Shown: positions 13,529 through 35,394, numbered from the stretch's first letter. The stretch: 64,000 bases of DNA from Jejubacter calystegiae (GCF_005671395.1 NZ_CP040428.1:682001-746000), one strand, 5' to 3'. Made by a program: numbers and translations. The notes: generated by a model not told the origin, from the letters alone.

Positions 13529-14818
13529 ATGAAAAAAAACGTAAACCTCCGCAGCCTGGCGGCCCAGGCCATCGAACAGGTGGTGGAAAAGGGGCAGTCC
13601 CTGAGCAATGTGCTGCCTGCCATGCAGAATAAGGTCCAGGATAAAGACCGGGCGCTGCTACAGGAGCTGTGCTTCGGCGTGCTACGTACCCTTCCTCAAC
13701 TGGAGTGGCTGGCTGCCCAACTGATGGCCCGCCCCATGACCGGGAAGCAGCGCGTCGTCCACTATCTGATCCTGGTAGGCCTCTACCAGCTGATCCACAC
13801 CCGTATTCCAGCCCATGCGGCGCTGGCGGAAACCGTCGAAGGGAGCGTGGCGCTGCGTAAGATACAGTTTAAGGGGCTTATCAACGGCGTATTACGCAAC
13901 TTCCAGCGTCGTCAGCAGGAGCTACTGGATCAAGCGACAAAGAATGACTGCCGCTGGCTGCACCCCGAATGGCTGCTGGCCCGATTACGCAAAGCTTACC
14001 CCCAGCAGTGGCAGGCGATCGTCGAAGCCAATAACCAGCGCCCTCCCATGTGGTTACGGGTCAACCGTCAACATGGCAGCCGTGATGCCTGGCTTGAGCG
14101 CCTGAAAGCTCAGGAGATTAATGGGCATCCACATCCACGCTACCGCGATGCGGTGCGGCTGGACTCCCCTCTGCCGGTGCAGGCACTGCCGGGATTTGAA
14201 CAAGGCGATGTTACCGTTCAGGACGCCTCGGCCCAGGGTTGTGTCGATCTGCTGGATCCCCGTAACGGCGAGGTTATCCTCGATCTCTGCGCGGCGCCGG
14301 GCGGTAAGACTACTCATATTCTGGAAGCGGCCCCCGGCGCCACGGTGATGGCGGTGGACGTTGACGACCAGCGTCTGAAGCGCGTGCACGAAAATCTGGC
14401 GCGTCTGGGGATGAAGGCTGAGGTAAAATGCGGCGATGGGCGCTTCCCCGCGCAGTGGTGTGACGAACAACAGTTCGATCGTATTTTGCTGGATGCGCCC
14501 TGCTCGGCAACCGGCGTTATTCGCCGTCATCCCGATATCAAATGGTTACGCCGCGATCGGGATATCGACGAGCTGGTACGACTCCAGGCAGAGATCCTCA
14601 ACGCCATCTGGCCGCACCTGAAGCCCGGCGGTACCATGGTTTATGCGACCTGTTCCATCCTGCCGCAGGAAAACAGCGAACAGATTGCCGCGTTTCTTAG
14701 CCGACATCCGGATGCCCGTCTGGTGGAAACCGGTACGCCGGAACAGCCCGGCATACAGAATCTGCCTGCGGCGGATGAAGGCGATGGCTTCTTTTACGCT
14801 AAGCTAATCAGGGGCTAA
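13529..14818 (+). CDS. rsmB: 16S rRNA m5C967 methyltransferase RsmB
   Basis: SAM-dependent methyltransferase that modifies C967 of 16S rRNA during 30S assembly. 429 aa as in E. coli. The N-terminal NusB-like RNA-binding domain covers about 1-140. The Rossmann methyltransferase domain has the SAM loop [12 protein letters not shown] (about 254-265), DAPCSATG with the release cysteine and VYATCSILP with the nucleophile cysteine. It precedes trkA by 45 nt. Confidence 0.97.
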   Translation: MKKNVNLRSLAAQAIEQVVEKGQSLSNVLPAMQNKVQDKDRALLQELCFGVLRTLPQLEWLAAQLMARPMTGKQRVVHYLILVGLYQLIHTRIPAHAALAETVEGSVALRKIQFKGLINGVLRNFQRRQQELLDQATKNDCRWLHPEWLLARLRKAYPQQWQAIVEANNQRPPMWLRVNRQHGSRDAWLERLKAQEINGHPHPRYRDAVRLDSPLPVQALPGFEQGDVTVQDASAQGCVDLLDPRNGEVILDLCAAPGGKTTHILEAAPGATVMAVDVDDQRLKRVHENLARLGMKAEVKCGDGRFPAQWCDEQQFDRILLDAPCSATGVIRRHPDIKWLRRDRDIDELVRLQAEILNAIWPHLKPGGTMVYATCSILPQENSEQIAAFLSRHPDARLVETGTPEQPGIQNLPAADEGDGFFYAKLIRG

Positions 14819-14863
14819 TCCACATAGTGGATTGGGTTTACAGCATCAACGAAGCGATATGCG

Positions 14864-16240
14864 ATGAAGATAATTATTCTTGGCGCGGGCCAGGTCGGCG
14901 GTACGCTGGCGGAAAACCTGGTAGGCGAAAATAACGATATTACCGTAGTCGACACCAACGGGGATCGACTACACAGCCTGCAGGATAAGTTCGACCTGCG
15001 CGTGGTACAGGGCCATGGTTCACACCCCAGAGTACTGCGCGACGCCGGCGCTGATGACGCCGATATGCTGGTCGCGGTCACCAGTTCCGACGAAACCAAT
15101 ATGATCGCCTGCCAGGTGGCCTATTCGCTGTTTAATACGCCAAATCGTATCGCCCGTATCCGCGCGCCGGAGTACGTTCGGGACGCCGAACGGCTGTTTA
15201 CCCCGGAAGCCGTGCCCATCGATCACCTGATAGCCCCCGAGCAGTTGGTCATCGACAGTATTTACCGACTGATCGAATATCCCGGTGCTCTGCAGGTGGT
15301 GAACTTCGCCGAAGGCAAGGTGGCGCTGGCGGTCGTGAAAGCCTACTACGGTGGTCCGCTGGTCGGTAATGCGCTGTCGACGATGCGCGAACATATGCCG
15401 CATATCGATACCCGCGTTGCCGCCATTTTCCGCCACGATCGGCCAATTCGCCCGCAGGGATCAACCATCGTCGAGGCCGGTGATGAGGTGTTCTTTATCG
15501 CCGCATCCCAGCATATCCGTGCAGTAATGAGCGAACTTCAGCGCCTGGAAAAGCCCTACAAGCGCATTATGCTGGTCGGCGGCGGTAATATCGGCGCCGG
15601 TCTGGCCCAGCGGCTGGAAAAAGATTACAGCGTGAAGCTGATCGAGCGCGATCAGCAGCGTGCCGCCGAGCTGGCAGAAATGCTACAGGATACCATCGTA
15701 TTCTATGGCGATGCGTCGGATCAGGAACTGCTGTCCGAAGAGCATATCGAACAGGTGGATCTGTTTATCGCCGTGACCAATGACGACGAAGCCAATATTA
15801 TGTCGGCCATGCTGGCCAAACGTCTGGGCGCCAAGAAAGTGATGGTGCTAATCCAGCGACGCGCCTATGTCGACCTGGTTCAGGGGAGCGTGATTGATAT
15901 TGCAATCTCGCCTCAGCAGGCGACCATTTCGGCGCTGCTCAGCCACGTGCGCAAAGCGGATATCGTCGGGGTTTCTTCCCTGCGTCGCGGCGTCGCGGAA
16001 GCCATTGAAGCCGTAGCCCACGGCGACGAGAGCACCTCGCGCGTCGTTGGTCGGGTTATCAGTGAAATCAAGCTGCCGCCCGGCACCATTATCGGCGCGG
16101 TCGTGCGCGGTAACGACGTCATGATCGCCAATGACGATCTGCGTATCGAACAGGGCGATCACGTGATTATGTTCCTGACGGATAAGAAGTTTGTTTCTGA
16201 TGTGGAACGCCTGTTCCAGCCCAGTCCCTTCTTCCTGTAA
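14864..16240 (+). CDS. trkA: Trk potassium uptake regulatory subunit TrkA
   Basis: Peripheral NAD(H)-binding gating subunit of the TrkH/TrkG potassium channels. 458 aa, E. coli length, with two tandem RCK modules. The first RCK_N begins [19 protein letters not shown], the second begins [17 protein letters not shown] (about 234-250), and each is followed by an RCK_C domain. It is the last gene of the def cluster; a hairpin follows the stop. Confidence 0.98.
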   Translation: MKIIILGAGQVGGTLAENLVGENNDITVVDTNGDRLHSLQDKFDLRVVQGHGSHPRVLRDAGADDADMLVAVTSSDETNMIACQVAYSLFNTPNRIARIRAPEYVRDAERLFTPEAVPIDHLIAPEQLVIDSIYRLIEYPGALQVVNFAEGKVALAVVKAYYGGPLVGNALSTMREHMPHIDTRVAAIFRHDRPIRPQGSTIVEAGDEVFFIAASQHIRAVMSELQRLEKPYKRIMLVGGGNIGAGLAQRLEKDYSVKLIERDQQRAAELAEMLQDTIVFYGDASDQELLSEEHIEQVDLFIAVTNDDEANIMSAMLAKRLGAKKVMVLIQRRAYVDLVQGSVIDIAISPQQATISALLSHVRKADIVGVSSLRRGVAEAIEAVAHGDESTSRVVGRVISEIKLPPGTIIGAVVRGNDVMIANDDLRIEQGDHVIMFLTDKKFVSDVERLFQPSPFFL

Positions 16241-16245
16241 AACCG

Positions 16246-16263
16246 GGGCGGTAGCTACCGCCC
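16246..16263 (+). terminator. Hairpin after trkA
   Basis: Seven-bp GC-rich perfect stem gggcggt/accgccc with loop agct, 5 nt after the trkA stop. There is no adjacent T-run, so it may be a 3'-end stabiliser or weak terminator. Confidence 0.45.
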
Positions 16264-16380
16264 TGATAAAATCCCTTTTATTTCAGTGGATAACCCTCTC
16301 TATTCCCCGAGCGCACAAATGGCAAAGCAGGCGGCTTCTGTTAAACTTAGCCGTGTCGGCATATACATGGAGTAATAACA

Positions 16381-16794
16381 ATGAGCTTTTTTAAAGAATT
16401 CCGCGAATTCGCGATGCGTGGAAACGTGGTGGATTTGGCAGTGGGTGTCATTATTGGTGCAGCCTTCGGCAAGATCGTTTCGTCACTGGTTGCGGATATT
16501 ATTATGCCGCCGCTGGGGCTGTTAATTGGCGGTATCGACTTTAAGCAGTTTGCCTGGACGCTTAAAGAAGCGGTCGGGGATACCCCCGCCGTAGTGATCA
16601 ATTACGGTGCCTTCCTGCAGAACGTGTTTGATTTTGTGATTGTCGCACTGGCGATCTTTATGATGATCAAACTGATCAACAACCTGCATAAGAAAAAAGA
16701 AGAGGCCCCGGCAGCGCCGCCAGAACCGACCAAAGAAGAAGTTCTGCTGGGCGAGATCCGCGATCTGCTGAAAGAGCGTAACAGTAAACCCTGA
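16381..16794 (+). CDS. mscL: Large-conductance mechanosensitive channel
   Basis: Inner-membrane homopentamer that opens under extreme membrane tension to release solutes during osmotic downshock. 137 aa. The amphipathic N-helix ([19 protein letters not shown]) leads into TM1 ([17 protein letters not shown]). TM2 ([18 protein letters not shown], about 81-98) is followed by the charged cytoplasmic helix ([11 protein letters not shown]). AAGGAG is absent, but GGAGTAATAACA precedes the ATG. The expected downstream neighbour arfA is displaced here by a xylose-oligomer locus. Confidence 0.98.
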   Translation: MSFFKEFREFAMRGNVVDLAVGVIIGAAFGKIVSSLVADIIMPPLGLLIGGIDFKQFAWTLKEAVGDTPAVVINYGAFLQNVFDFVIVALAIFMMIKLINNLHKKKEEAPAAPPEPTKEEVLLGEIRDLLKERNSKP

Positions 16795-16799
16795 TTCCG

Positions 16800-16832
16800 C
16801 TGGCGGCTACCCGACCGTAGCCGCCAGACTTT
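16800..16832. terminator. Shared terminator between mscL and xynB
   Basis: Perfect 11-bp stem (ctggcggctac, 16800-16810, with gtagccgccag, 16817-16827) and a 6-nt loop between two convergent genes. A short T-run lies on the plus side only. Confidence 0.7.
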
Positions 16833-16838
16833 CACATA

Positions 16839-18455
16839 TTATCCCGGTAAATAACTAAAATAATCGAAGTCAGCGTGACAGCCATCGCCGCTAATATCTT
16901 CGCAGTGCAGCCCGACAAAGGCGCCGGTAAAGAATCCTCGCCCTCCGATATAATCATCTGACAGCTTCCAGGCTTCAAAACTCAGCGCGACCCGCTGCCA
17001 GTTTTCACCATCGAACGAGTAGCTATAGTGATAGCTGAGGTGATCAACCTCCACTCTCAGCCAGACGGCGGAAACCTCCTCCGGCACCGGGATCGGTTCT
17101 TCATACAGGTGCCAGCACGGAACATTACGATCCAGCTGAATAATCTTCAGCGTTCGACCCCGGCCTTCTTCCCGATCCATAAAGAAGTAGCTCCAGTTTT
17201 TGGTGTTGTAATAACAGGTCACTCCCGCGCTCTGCTGAAAATGGGCAGGATCGAACTGCATGCAGGTTTCAGCCTGAAAGCGAAAGTGCTGCCAGCGCCG
17301 GGCGACGGTAGACTGAGCGAAGGTTGAGACCAGGGAGTCATTACCGTATAGACGCAGAAAGCCCTTACGGGCACTCAGCGACCCCAGGCGATCGTCAAAT
17401 GGAATGCGCAAGGTCTGGAGTGCAGGATCGAGTGTCGAATCGATAAAGTCATCACGCCACGCTTCGTCTGGAGATGCATCACGGTTTGCCGTTTCCGGCC
17501 CCTGGATTTGCACACCGCCATGTTTTCCCCCTTCTACATAAGGCCAGCCATCCTGCCAGGCGATCCGGGCAATGCCGGTTTCACGCCCCAGTGGGCAGTA
17601 GCCGCGGCCTCCGACAGCCAGTAGCGGAACCCCTGGCAAGCGTAAGGGTCGACTGGTCAGATAGGCCATAAACCACTCGCCGTTGGGCGTATCGACCAGC
17701 GAGCCGTGGCCGCTTTTCTGCAATGGATGTTCGGGCTGGTCCCAGGTCGTCATAATGACGGTATCAGGATGCAGTTCATAAGGGCCTTCCGGCGCTCTGG
17801 CCCGTAATACCACCACAGCATGCTCATAACTGGTTCCGCCTTCCGCCACCACCAGATAGTAATAGCCATCACGCTGGTACAGATGCGGGCCTTCGGTATA
17901 GCGCAGCGTCGTACCGGTAAACAATGTTCGACGTTCCGGGGATAACCGCTGCTCCTGCGGAAAATATTCCTGCATCACGATCGTGCAGTGGGGATCGCTA
18001 TGATGGCGCGGTCCCCAGGGGCGATACAGGTAATATTTACGCCCGTTGCTATCGTGAAACAGAGAAGGGTCGAAACCGCCGTTACCCATTGGAATCGGTT
18101 CGCTCCATGGCCCCTCGATTGAGGGGGCAGTCACCAGGTAGTTTCGTCCGTTTTTCCAGGGCGAATCGACCACCTTAACGTCGGTATATACCAGCCAGAA
18201 CAGACCATCCGCGTAGCTCAGACAGGGTGCCCAGATACCTCCAGAATCGGGGTTACCCCGCATATCGAGCTGCGATGCGCGATCCAGAGGGCAGGCTGCA
18301 AGCGTCCAGTTGTTGAGATCCCTGGAGTGATAGATCCGTACGCCGGGGAACCATTCGAACGTGGAAGTGGCAATGTAGTAATCCTCTCCGCACCGGCAAA
18401 TGGACGGATCGGGATGAAAGCCTTTCAGTACAGGATTGGTAATAGTGGACATCAT
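16839..18455 (-). CDS. xynB: GH43 beta-xylosidase
   Basis: Intracellular inverting glycosidase that splits xylobiose and short xylo-oligosaccharides to xylose. 538 aa, no signal peptide, strongly like E. coli YagH. The five-bladed propeller has the catalytic base Asp16 in FHPDPS, the pKa-setting Asp129 in GGFDPSLF and the acid Glu188 in YTEGPHLY. The C-terminal beta-sandwich domain is from about 340. The second ATG (18452) has better spacing to GGGAG and could be the true start. It lies 15 nt after xynT in an apparent two-gene operon. Confidence 0.95.
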   Translation of the reverse strand: MMSTITNPVLKGFHPDPSICRCGEDYYIATSTFEWFPGVRIYHSRDLNNWTLAACPLDRASQLDMRGNPDSGGIWAPCLSYADGLFWLVYTDVKVVDSPWKNGRNYLVTAPSIEGPWSEPIPMGNGGFDPSLFHDSNGRKYYLYRPWGPRHHSDPHCTIVMQEYFPQEQRLSPERRTLFTGTTLRYTEGPHLYQRDGYYYLVVAEGGTSYEHAVVVLRARAPEGPYELHPDTVIMTTWDQPEHPLQKSGHGSLVDTPNGEWFMAYLTSRPLRLPGVPLLAVGGRGYCPLGRETGIARIAWQDGWPYVEGGKHGGVQIQGPETANRDASPDEAWRDDFIDSTLDPALQTLRIPFDDRLGSLSARKGFLRLYGNDSLVSTFAQSTVARRWQHFRFQAETCMQFDPAHFQQSAGVTCYYNTKNWSYFFMDREEGRGRTLKIIQLDRNVPCWHLYEEPIPVPEEVSAVWLRVEVDHLSYHYSYSFDGENWQRVALSFEAWKLSDDYIGGRGFFTGAFVGLHCEDISGDGCHADFDYFSYLPG

Positions 18456-18470
18456 TTCTCCCGGTAATCG

Positions 18471-19850
18471 TTAACTGGAAACTGCAACCGCAGAGGAGGC
18501 TGGCGCTTCCGACTGCTGCTGGCGTTTTTTCTCTAACTGGCGGCTAATCTCTTCCACTCTGCGGCTGTCCAGTTTGTAGAGATGCAACATAACGAACATA
18601 CCGGCATAGAGAATGACGGGGACAATGCAGAACAGTAACCTGATTGAGGTCACTACGTTCTCCGGCTGGGTCACAGCGCTGGAAGAGTAATTGGCAGCGG
18701 CCAGGATCCAGCCAATAAGCGCGCCGCCAATCGCAAGACCGATCTTGAGGCTGAAGAGATAGGTGGAAAACACCAGACCGTCCAGACGACGACCACTGCG
18801 GCTCTCTTCATAATCAACCACATCAGAGGCCATCAGCCACTGCAGAGGCGTGGTGGTATTAAAGATAAACAGGAACAGAATATTCAGGGCAAAAAGCATG
18901 GCAATGCTCTCGGCCGGAATAAAGAAAATCAGCAGACTAATCAATGAATAGATACCGATGATCCACCGGAATGCCACAAGGCGATCGAAACGCCCGAGTA
19001 AGCGGGAGGAGCAAAGAGAGCCAAACATAGTGGCAATACTGCCATAGAGCAGAAACTGCGTTGCCAGCGCAGGATGATCCATCACATATTTCACAAAATA
19101 GAGGGTGGCACCACCGCGAACCACTGTTGAGCAAGTCGCCATCATCTTGAAAGCGCACATAATTCTCCACTGACCATTGCCCAACAGCAATCGAAGATCG
19201 CGCGTCACCGAAGCCCCTGGCTGAGGAGCAAACTGATAGCGTTCGCGGGTAGTGAAAAAGCAGATATACAGCAGAACTACACCAGTAATACCGAGCACAC
19301 ACATCGCGCCAAAATACCCCAGCCGCTCATCGCCTTTGCCAATCAGGCCAACCAACGGCAAGGCGATACCGCTAATCGCTAACGCGCCCGCCGCCGCCAG
19401 AAAAAAGCGCCAGGACTGCAGCGCATGGCGCTGTTTGGGATCGTTGGTAAGCGTGCCGGGCATCGCGCAGTAGGGAACATTGATAAAGGTATAGACCAGG
19501 GTCAGCAGGATATAGGTCACGCTGGCATAAACTATCTTGCCGGTCTGCGAAAAATCGGGCGTGTAGAAGGTCATGACGCAGACGATACCAAACGGGATCG
19601 CGCCCCAGAGCAGATAAGGGCGGAACTGCCCATAGCGGGTTCGGGTACGGTCAACCAGCAGTCCCATCAGCGGATCGGTGACAGCATCCAGGATCCGCGA
19701 GATCAGAAATAACGTGCCCATCACTCCAGCCGACAGGCCAAAGACATCCGTATAGAAATAGGCCAGCAGAAACATGGTTGCCTGCCAGACAAATCCGCAG
19801 GCGGTGTCCCCCAGACCGTAACCAATCTTATCTTTCAGCGTTAACGCCAT
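18471..19850 (-). CDS. xynT: Xyloside/xylo-oligosaccharide cation symporter (GPH family)
   Basis: Twelve-helix transporter of the glycoside-pentoside-hexuronide (MelB-like) family, close to E. coli YagG. It probably imports xylosides with a cation for XynB. 459 aa from ATG 19850, which has GGGGG 5-9 nt upstream. Family features are KIGYGLGDTACGFVWQ at the N-terminus, the DAVTDPLMG motif on helix 2 and the DRTRTRYGQFRP loop. The C-terminal tail is Glu/Arg/Lys-rich and cytoplasmic. No local regulator gene is present. Confidence 0.92.
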   Translation of the reverse strand: MALTLKDKIGYGLGDTACGFVWQATMFLLAYFYTDVFGLSAGVMGTLFLISRILDAVTDPLMGLLVDRTRTRYGQFRPYLLWGAIPFGIVCVMTFYTPDFSQTGKIVYASVTYILLTLVYTFINVPYCAMPGTLTNDPKQRHALQSWRFFLAAAGALAISGIALPLVGLIGKGDERLGYFGAMCVLGITGVVLLYICFFTTRERYQFAPQPGASVTRDLRLLLGNGQWRIMCAFKMMATCSTVVRGGATLYFVKYVMDHPALATQFLLYGSIATMFGSLCSSRLLGRFDRLVAFRWIIGIYSLISLLIFFIPAESIAMLFALNILFLFIFNTTTPLQWLMASDVVDYEESRSGRRLDGLVFSTYLFSLKIGLAIGGALIGWILAAANYSSSAVTQPENVVTSIRLLFCIVPVILYAGMFVMLHLYKLDSRRVEEISRQLEKKRQQQSEAPASSAVAVSS

Positions 19851-20117
19851 TTCGGCCCCCAACCAGAAGTAAGTGGATTAAAGGAATCTACAAAATGGGT
19901 GATACAGCGACTGGCATTCTGTAAGAAACGCACCTTTTATGCCGGGCACCTGGGCGCTTCCGGCCAGGGCAGTATGAAAAGAGTTAGCCCGCTGCAACAG
20001 CCATCAATTCTGGTTTGGGTATTACGTTTTTTGGTTTTTGTGATAGAGGACAGGGAATAAAACCCTTAAATATCATTGTGTTATTATATGATAACCGGAG
20101 ATTATCGGAACGTGGGA

Positions 20118-20357
20118 TCAGAAAGAAGGGATAAGAAGAAGCTGGGACCGAAGGGGGAGAAGACCAGTGGTAAAAAAGCGCATCGCTTGCTTGCCACTGG
20201 CCTCCTGCCAACCCTTACCGCCATGTTTAGCCTTACGTTTATAGCTCCCCTTGCCCTTGCTGTTCTTTTCTATCCGCTGGCGAAAGAGCGGATCGTGCAA
20301 CAAAGCCTCCAGGGCATTGTCCTGAATCTTGCCGCGTTTATGCTGATAGCGACTCAT
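20118..20357 (-). CDS. arfA: Alternative ribosome-rescue factor A
   Basis: Recruits RF2 to ribosomes stalled on non-stop mRNA when tmRNA fails. The annotated frame is 79 aa, and residues 1-50 ([20 protein letters not shown] on) match E. coli ArfA closely. The hydrophobic C-terminus (from about residue 60) marks the full-length form for degradation. In E. coli the active protein is made from mRNA cut by RNase III at a hairpin inside the gene. A matching hairpin is present here (20164-20200). It is normally flanked by zntR, which is absent. Confidence 0.93.
   Translation of the reverse strand: MSRYQHKRGKIQDNALEALLHDPLFRQRIEKNSKGKGSYKRKAKHGGKGWQEASGKQAMRFFTTGLLPLRSQLLLIPSF
20164..20200 (-). promoter_or_regulatory. 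Intragenic arfA hairpin (RNase III target)
   Basis: Arms ccagtgg (20164-20170) and ccactgg (20194-20200) pair perfectly and continue inward through taaaaaagcg/cgcttgcttg with two mismatches to a 3-nt loop, about 17 bp in all. The hairpin covers codons 53-65 of arfA, the position where E. coli arfA mRNA is cleaved to give the truncated active protein. Confidence 0.8.
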
Positions 20358-20397
20358 AGAATAAACCTCATCATGATGGTATTACGGAATCGGCGCT

Positions 20398-20426
20398 ATT
20401 ATGCGCCGCGGTATCGAGTGCCGCAA
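20398..20426 (-). promoter_or_regulatory. arfA promoter
   Basis: On the minus strand, -35 TTGCGG (20421-20426) and -10 CATAAT (20398-20403) have an ideal 17-bp spacer, in the 81-bp gap between yhdN and arfA. Confidence 0.65.
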
Positions 20427-20438
20427 CAGGCGTCAGCA

Positions 20439-20807
20439 TTACTCTTCAGGCAAGCGCTGTCGTAGTTTATCGGCGTAGTTGCCATAAAGGAAATCGGTGC
20501 TAATGCCAGCCTGCCGCAGACGCAGTTCCAGCAGGGAAAGACGTTTACTCACCGCCTTATAGTCCGGGTGTAACTGATGGATCCCCTTCAGTAAATCAGC
20601 AAGTTCGATAGCTTCTTTACGCATTTCCAGTTCTGGTGGCAGACAGCCGGCATTCTTTAATAACCGGTAACCGGCACGTAGCTCAGAGGGAACATGAGAG
20701 TCATCATCAAGCTCAAGCGGTTCACCGCTGCCTGGCAGGGAGTCCAGTTCGCCCTTACGTTGCGCTTCCTGGATATGGCGCTCGGCCCATTCATCAATCA
20801 GCCACAT
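20439..20807 (-). CDS. yhdN: DUF1992 (DnaJ-C28-like) protein YhdN
   Basis: 122 aa protein of the DUF1992 family, equal in length to E. coli YhdN, of unknown function. The conserved start MWLIDEWAERHIQEAQ, the LPGSGEPLELDDDSHVP loop and the RLSLLELRLRQAG helix are visible. There is no signal peptide or membrane segment. It lies downstream of the rplQ terminator, transcribed in the same direction. Confidence 0.92.
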   Translation of the reverse strand: MWLIDEWAERHIQEAQRKGELDSLPGSGEPLELDDDSHVPSELRAGYRLLKNAGCLPPELEMRKEAIELADLLKGIHQLHPDYKAVSKRLSLLELRLRQAGISTDFLYGNYADKLRQRLPEE

Positions 20808-20875
20808 CGCGAATCTCCGTGGGAGTTATGAAATAAGGATACGAGGATTCAGGGGCGGAGGAAAACGCCAGATAT

Positions 20876-20903
20876 AAAAAAACCCGCCGGGGCGGGTTTT
20901 TTT
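20876..20903 (-). terminator. Alpha operon terminator
   Basis: Stem aacccgc/gcgggtt (20881-20887 and 20892-20898), with A-run and T-run flanks, 12 nt after the rplQ stop. Confidence 0.92.
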
Positions 20904-20915
20904 ACATGCGGCAGA

Positions 20916-21326
<411 letters not shown>

Positions 21327-21342
21327 TTAACCTGCGATCCGG

Positions 21343-22332
21343 TTATTCGTCAGCAATGCTTGCCGGCGGCCAGTTTTCCAGGCGCATGCCCAGAGACAGA
21401 CCACGAGAGGCCAGCACGTCTTTAATCTCGGTAAGAGATTTTTTACCCAGGTTAGGCGTTTTAAGCAGCTCAACCTCGGTACGCTGTACCAGATCACCGA
21501 TGTAGTGGATAGCTTCTGCCTTAAGGCAGTTAGCAGAGCGGACAGTCAATTCCAGATCGTCAACAGGGCGCAGCAGGATCGGATCGAATTCTGGTTTCTC
21601 TTCTTTCACTTCCGGCTGACGTACATCACGCAGGTCAACGAAAGCTTCCAGTTGTTCGGCCAGGATGGTTGCCGCACGACGAATCGCCTCTTCAGGATCG
21701 ATAGTGCCGTTGGTTTCCATTTCGATGACCAGCTTGTCCAGGTCGGTACGCTGCTCAACACGCGCTGCTTCAACATTGTAGGCAATACGCTCTACAGGGC
21801 TGTAGCAGGCGTCGACCAGCAGACGACCGATCGGGCGCTCATCTTCTTCCGAATGAATTCGGGCAGACGCCGGAACATAACCACGGCCGCGCTGAACTTT
21901 GATACGCATGCTAATAGATGCGTTTTCATCGGTCAGGTGGCAGATCACATGCTGCGGCTTGACGATTTCGACATCACCGTCATGGGTGATATCGGCTGCG
22001 GTTACAGGGCCAATGCCAGATTTATTCAGAGAAAGAATAACTTCATCTTTGCCCTGAACTTTCACCGCCAGCCCTTTCAGGTTGAGCAGGATCTCCAGGA
22101 TATCTTCCTGAACGCCTTCTTTGGTGCTGTACTCATGAAGTACACCATCAATCTCAACCTCGGTCACCGCGCAACCCGGCATCGATGAAAGCAGAATACG
22201 GCGCAGTGCGTTACCCAGAGTATGGCCAAAGCCACGCTCTAAAGGCTCAAGGGTCACCTTGGCGTGCGTCGAACTCACTTGCTCGATATCTACCAGGCGC
22301 GGTTTTAGAAACTCTGTCACAGAACCCTGCAT
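21343..22332 (-). CDS. rpoA: RNA polymerase alpha subunit
   Basis: Scaffold for core polymerase assembly and target of activators. 329 aa, E. coli length and near-identical. The dimerising N-terminal domain (1-235) includes [16 protein letters not shown] flexible linker is rich in Glu/Pro ([10 protein letters not shown]), and the C-terminal domain (about 249-329) contains [10 protein letters not shown], with the UP-element-contacting arginine equivalent to Arg265. That CTD is the contact for CRP, encoded at 58304. It is encoded between rpsD and rplQ, so its level follows ribosome synthesis. Confidence 0.99.
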
Positions 22333-22357
22333 TGTGTCCTCTCTTTGGTACTAAGCT

Positions 22358-22996
<639 letters not shown>

Positions 22997-23009
22997 CTAA
23001 AAACGGGCG

Positions 23010-23402
<393 letters not shown>

Positions 23403-23415
23403 TCAATCACCCCGA

Positions 23416-23862
<447 letters not shown>

Positions 23863-23871
23863 TGGCTGGCT

Positions 23872-23900
23872 AATCTAGCCAGCTCAACCCAACTTTGCAA
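23872..23900 (-). promoter_or_regulatory. Alpha operon promoter
   Basis: On the minus strand, -35 TTGCAA (23895-23900) and -10 TAGATT (23872-23877) have a 17-bp spacer just after rpmJ. The -10 sits within an 8-bp inverted repeat (gctggcta/tagccagc). Confidence 0.75.
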
Positions 23901-23918
23901 GAAAAATATGCGAGATAA

Positions 23919-25395
<1,477 letters not shown>

Positions 25396-25402
25396 CTGCT
25401 AC

Positions 25403-26536
<1,134 letters not shown>

Positions 26537-26541
26537 CTACC

Positions 26542-27849
<1,308 letters not shown>

Positions 27850-27876
27850 TTACTCCCGTGATTCAATTGGTGACAA

Positions 27877-29459
<1,583 letters not shown>

Positions 29460-29533
29460 CTAATGTCAACTACTACTACTTCGGGACCTAATATAAACAG
29501 GTCGTTAGAAAGCCCCATAATCAAGGGCGCGGC

Positions 29534-29562
29534 ATTATAACACCACCGGCCTGCTATGGGTA
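29534..29562 (-). promoter_or_regulatory. spc operon promoter
   Basis: A perfect -10 TATAAT (29534-29539 on the minus strand) is followed by GCCGCGCCC. At 17 bp upstream the -35 is weak (TACCCA). The region matches E. coli Pspc around the -10. The -10 is firm and the -35 uncertain. Confidence 0.75.
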
Positions 29563-29598
29563 GAAAAAATAAACGGCCCATCGCTGGGCCGTTTATCT
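29563..29598 (-). terminator. Terminator-like hairpin after rpsQ (S10 operon end)
   Basis: Perfect stem taaacggccca/tgggccgttta with loop tcgc, followed on the minus strand by ATTTTTTCT, 20 nt after rpsQ. It overlaps the spc promoter -35 region, so readthrough into spc is likely partial. Confidence 0.85.
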
Positions 29599-29618
29599 TG
29601 TATGAAAGAGGTACTGTA

Positions 29619-31834
<2,216 letters not shown>

Positions 31835-31847
31835 TTATCCTCTAAAA

Positions 31848-32678
<831 letters not shown>

Positions 32679-32691
32679 TTACTCCTCCGAC

Positions 32692-34248
<1,557 letters not shown>

Positions 34249-34269
34249 TCAATCGCTCAATGACCCTGA

Positions 34270-34756
<487 letters not shown>

Positions 34757-34762
34757 CCGCGC

Positions 34763-34790
34763 ATTATACGTGAATATCGCACTTAAGCAA
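34763..34790 (-). promoter_or_regulatory. S10 operon promoter
   Basis: On the minus strand, -35 TTGCTT (34785-34790) and a perfect -10 TATAAT (34763-34768) are spaced 16 bp apart, followed by a GC-rich stretch GCGCGGGC typical of stringently controlled promoters. Confidence 0.8.
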
Positions 34791-34871
34791 GCGCTGTTTA
34801 GAAAAGCGTCACTGTCAACGGCATTCGGCGGAGAAGCCCCTCCCCCGCCGGTGACTGAATCAGGAAGAGGG

Positions 34872-35348
34872 TTACTCCTCTTCCTTAATCTGGGACTGTA
34901 TATAGTTCTGCAGGCCAATCTTATCTATCAGCCCCAGCTCCGTTTCCAGCCAGTCAATGTGATGCTCCTCTTCTTCAAGAATCTTGATCATCATGTCCCG
35001 GCTGACGTAGTCATGGATGCTGTCAGCATAGGCAATGGCCTCCCGCAGGTCTTTAGCGCCTTCCATCTCCAGTTGCAGATCGGAACGCAGCATCTCTTCC
35101 ACATCTTCGCCGATGCGTAACTTACCCAGATCCTGGAGATTAGGAATGCCTTCAAGAAACAAGATGCGCTCGATGTATTTATCGGCGTGTTTCATTTCAT
35201 CAATGGACTCGTGGTATTCAACGTCATTCAGACGCATCAACCCCCAGTCCTTGAACATTCTGGCATGAAGAAAGTACTGATTGATTGCGACAAGCTCATT
35301 TCCCAATAATTTATTGAGATAATTTATTATCTTAACGTCACCTTTCAT
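34872..35348 (-). CDS. bfr: Bacterioferritin
   Basis: 24-subunit haem-containing iron-storage shell. 158 aa, E. coli length. The ferroxidase ligands Glu18, Glu51 and His54 and the haem ligand Met52 are in place ([23 protein letters not shown]); the second pair of Glu/His ligands lies in the C-terminal half ([11 protein letters not shown]). It is downstream of bfd in the same direction, with a 119-bp gap containing a possible attenuator. Confidence 0.98.
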   Translation of the reverse strand: MKGDVKIINYLNKLLGNELVAINQYFLHARMFKDWGLMRLNDVEYHESIDEMKHADKYIERILFLEGIPNLQDLGKLRIGEDVEEMLRSDLQLEMEGAKDLREAIAYADSIHDYVSRDMMIKILEEEEHHIDWLETELGLIDKIGLQNYIQSQIKEEE

Positions 35349-35371
35349 TTTTAACCCTCCGCTTCCACTAC

Positions 35372-35394
35372 AAAAAAGCGTAGAAGGGCTACGG
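35372..35394 (-). terminator. Possible terminator/attenuator before bfr
   Basis: On the minus strand CGTAG-CCCTT-CTACG is followed by CTTTTTTG, about 25 nt before the bfr start. The stem is short (5 bp), so this is tentative. Confidence 0.35.

Noticed and set aside
20040-20060. TGTGA half-site considered as a CRP site for xynTB
   Set aside because: No matching TCACA half at the right distance.
19984-20211. 75-codon minus-strand ORF overlapping the 3' end of arfA
   Set aside because: Out of frame with arfA, no ribosome site, no recognisable sequence.
20076-20465. 129-codon plus-strand ORF over arfA, considered as a zntR remnant
   Set aside because: It is on the wrong strand relative to the expected gene order, lacks MerR-type motifs and mirrors arfA/yhdN coding sequence.
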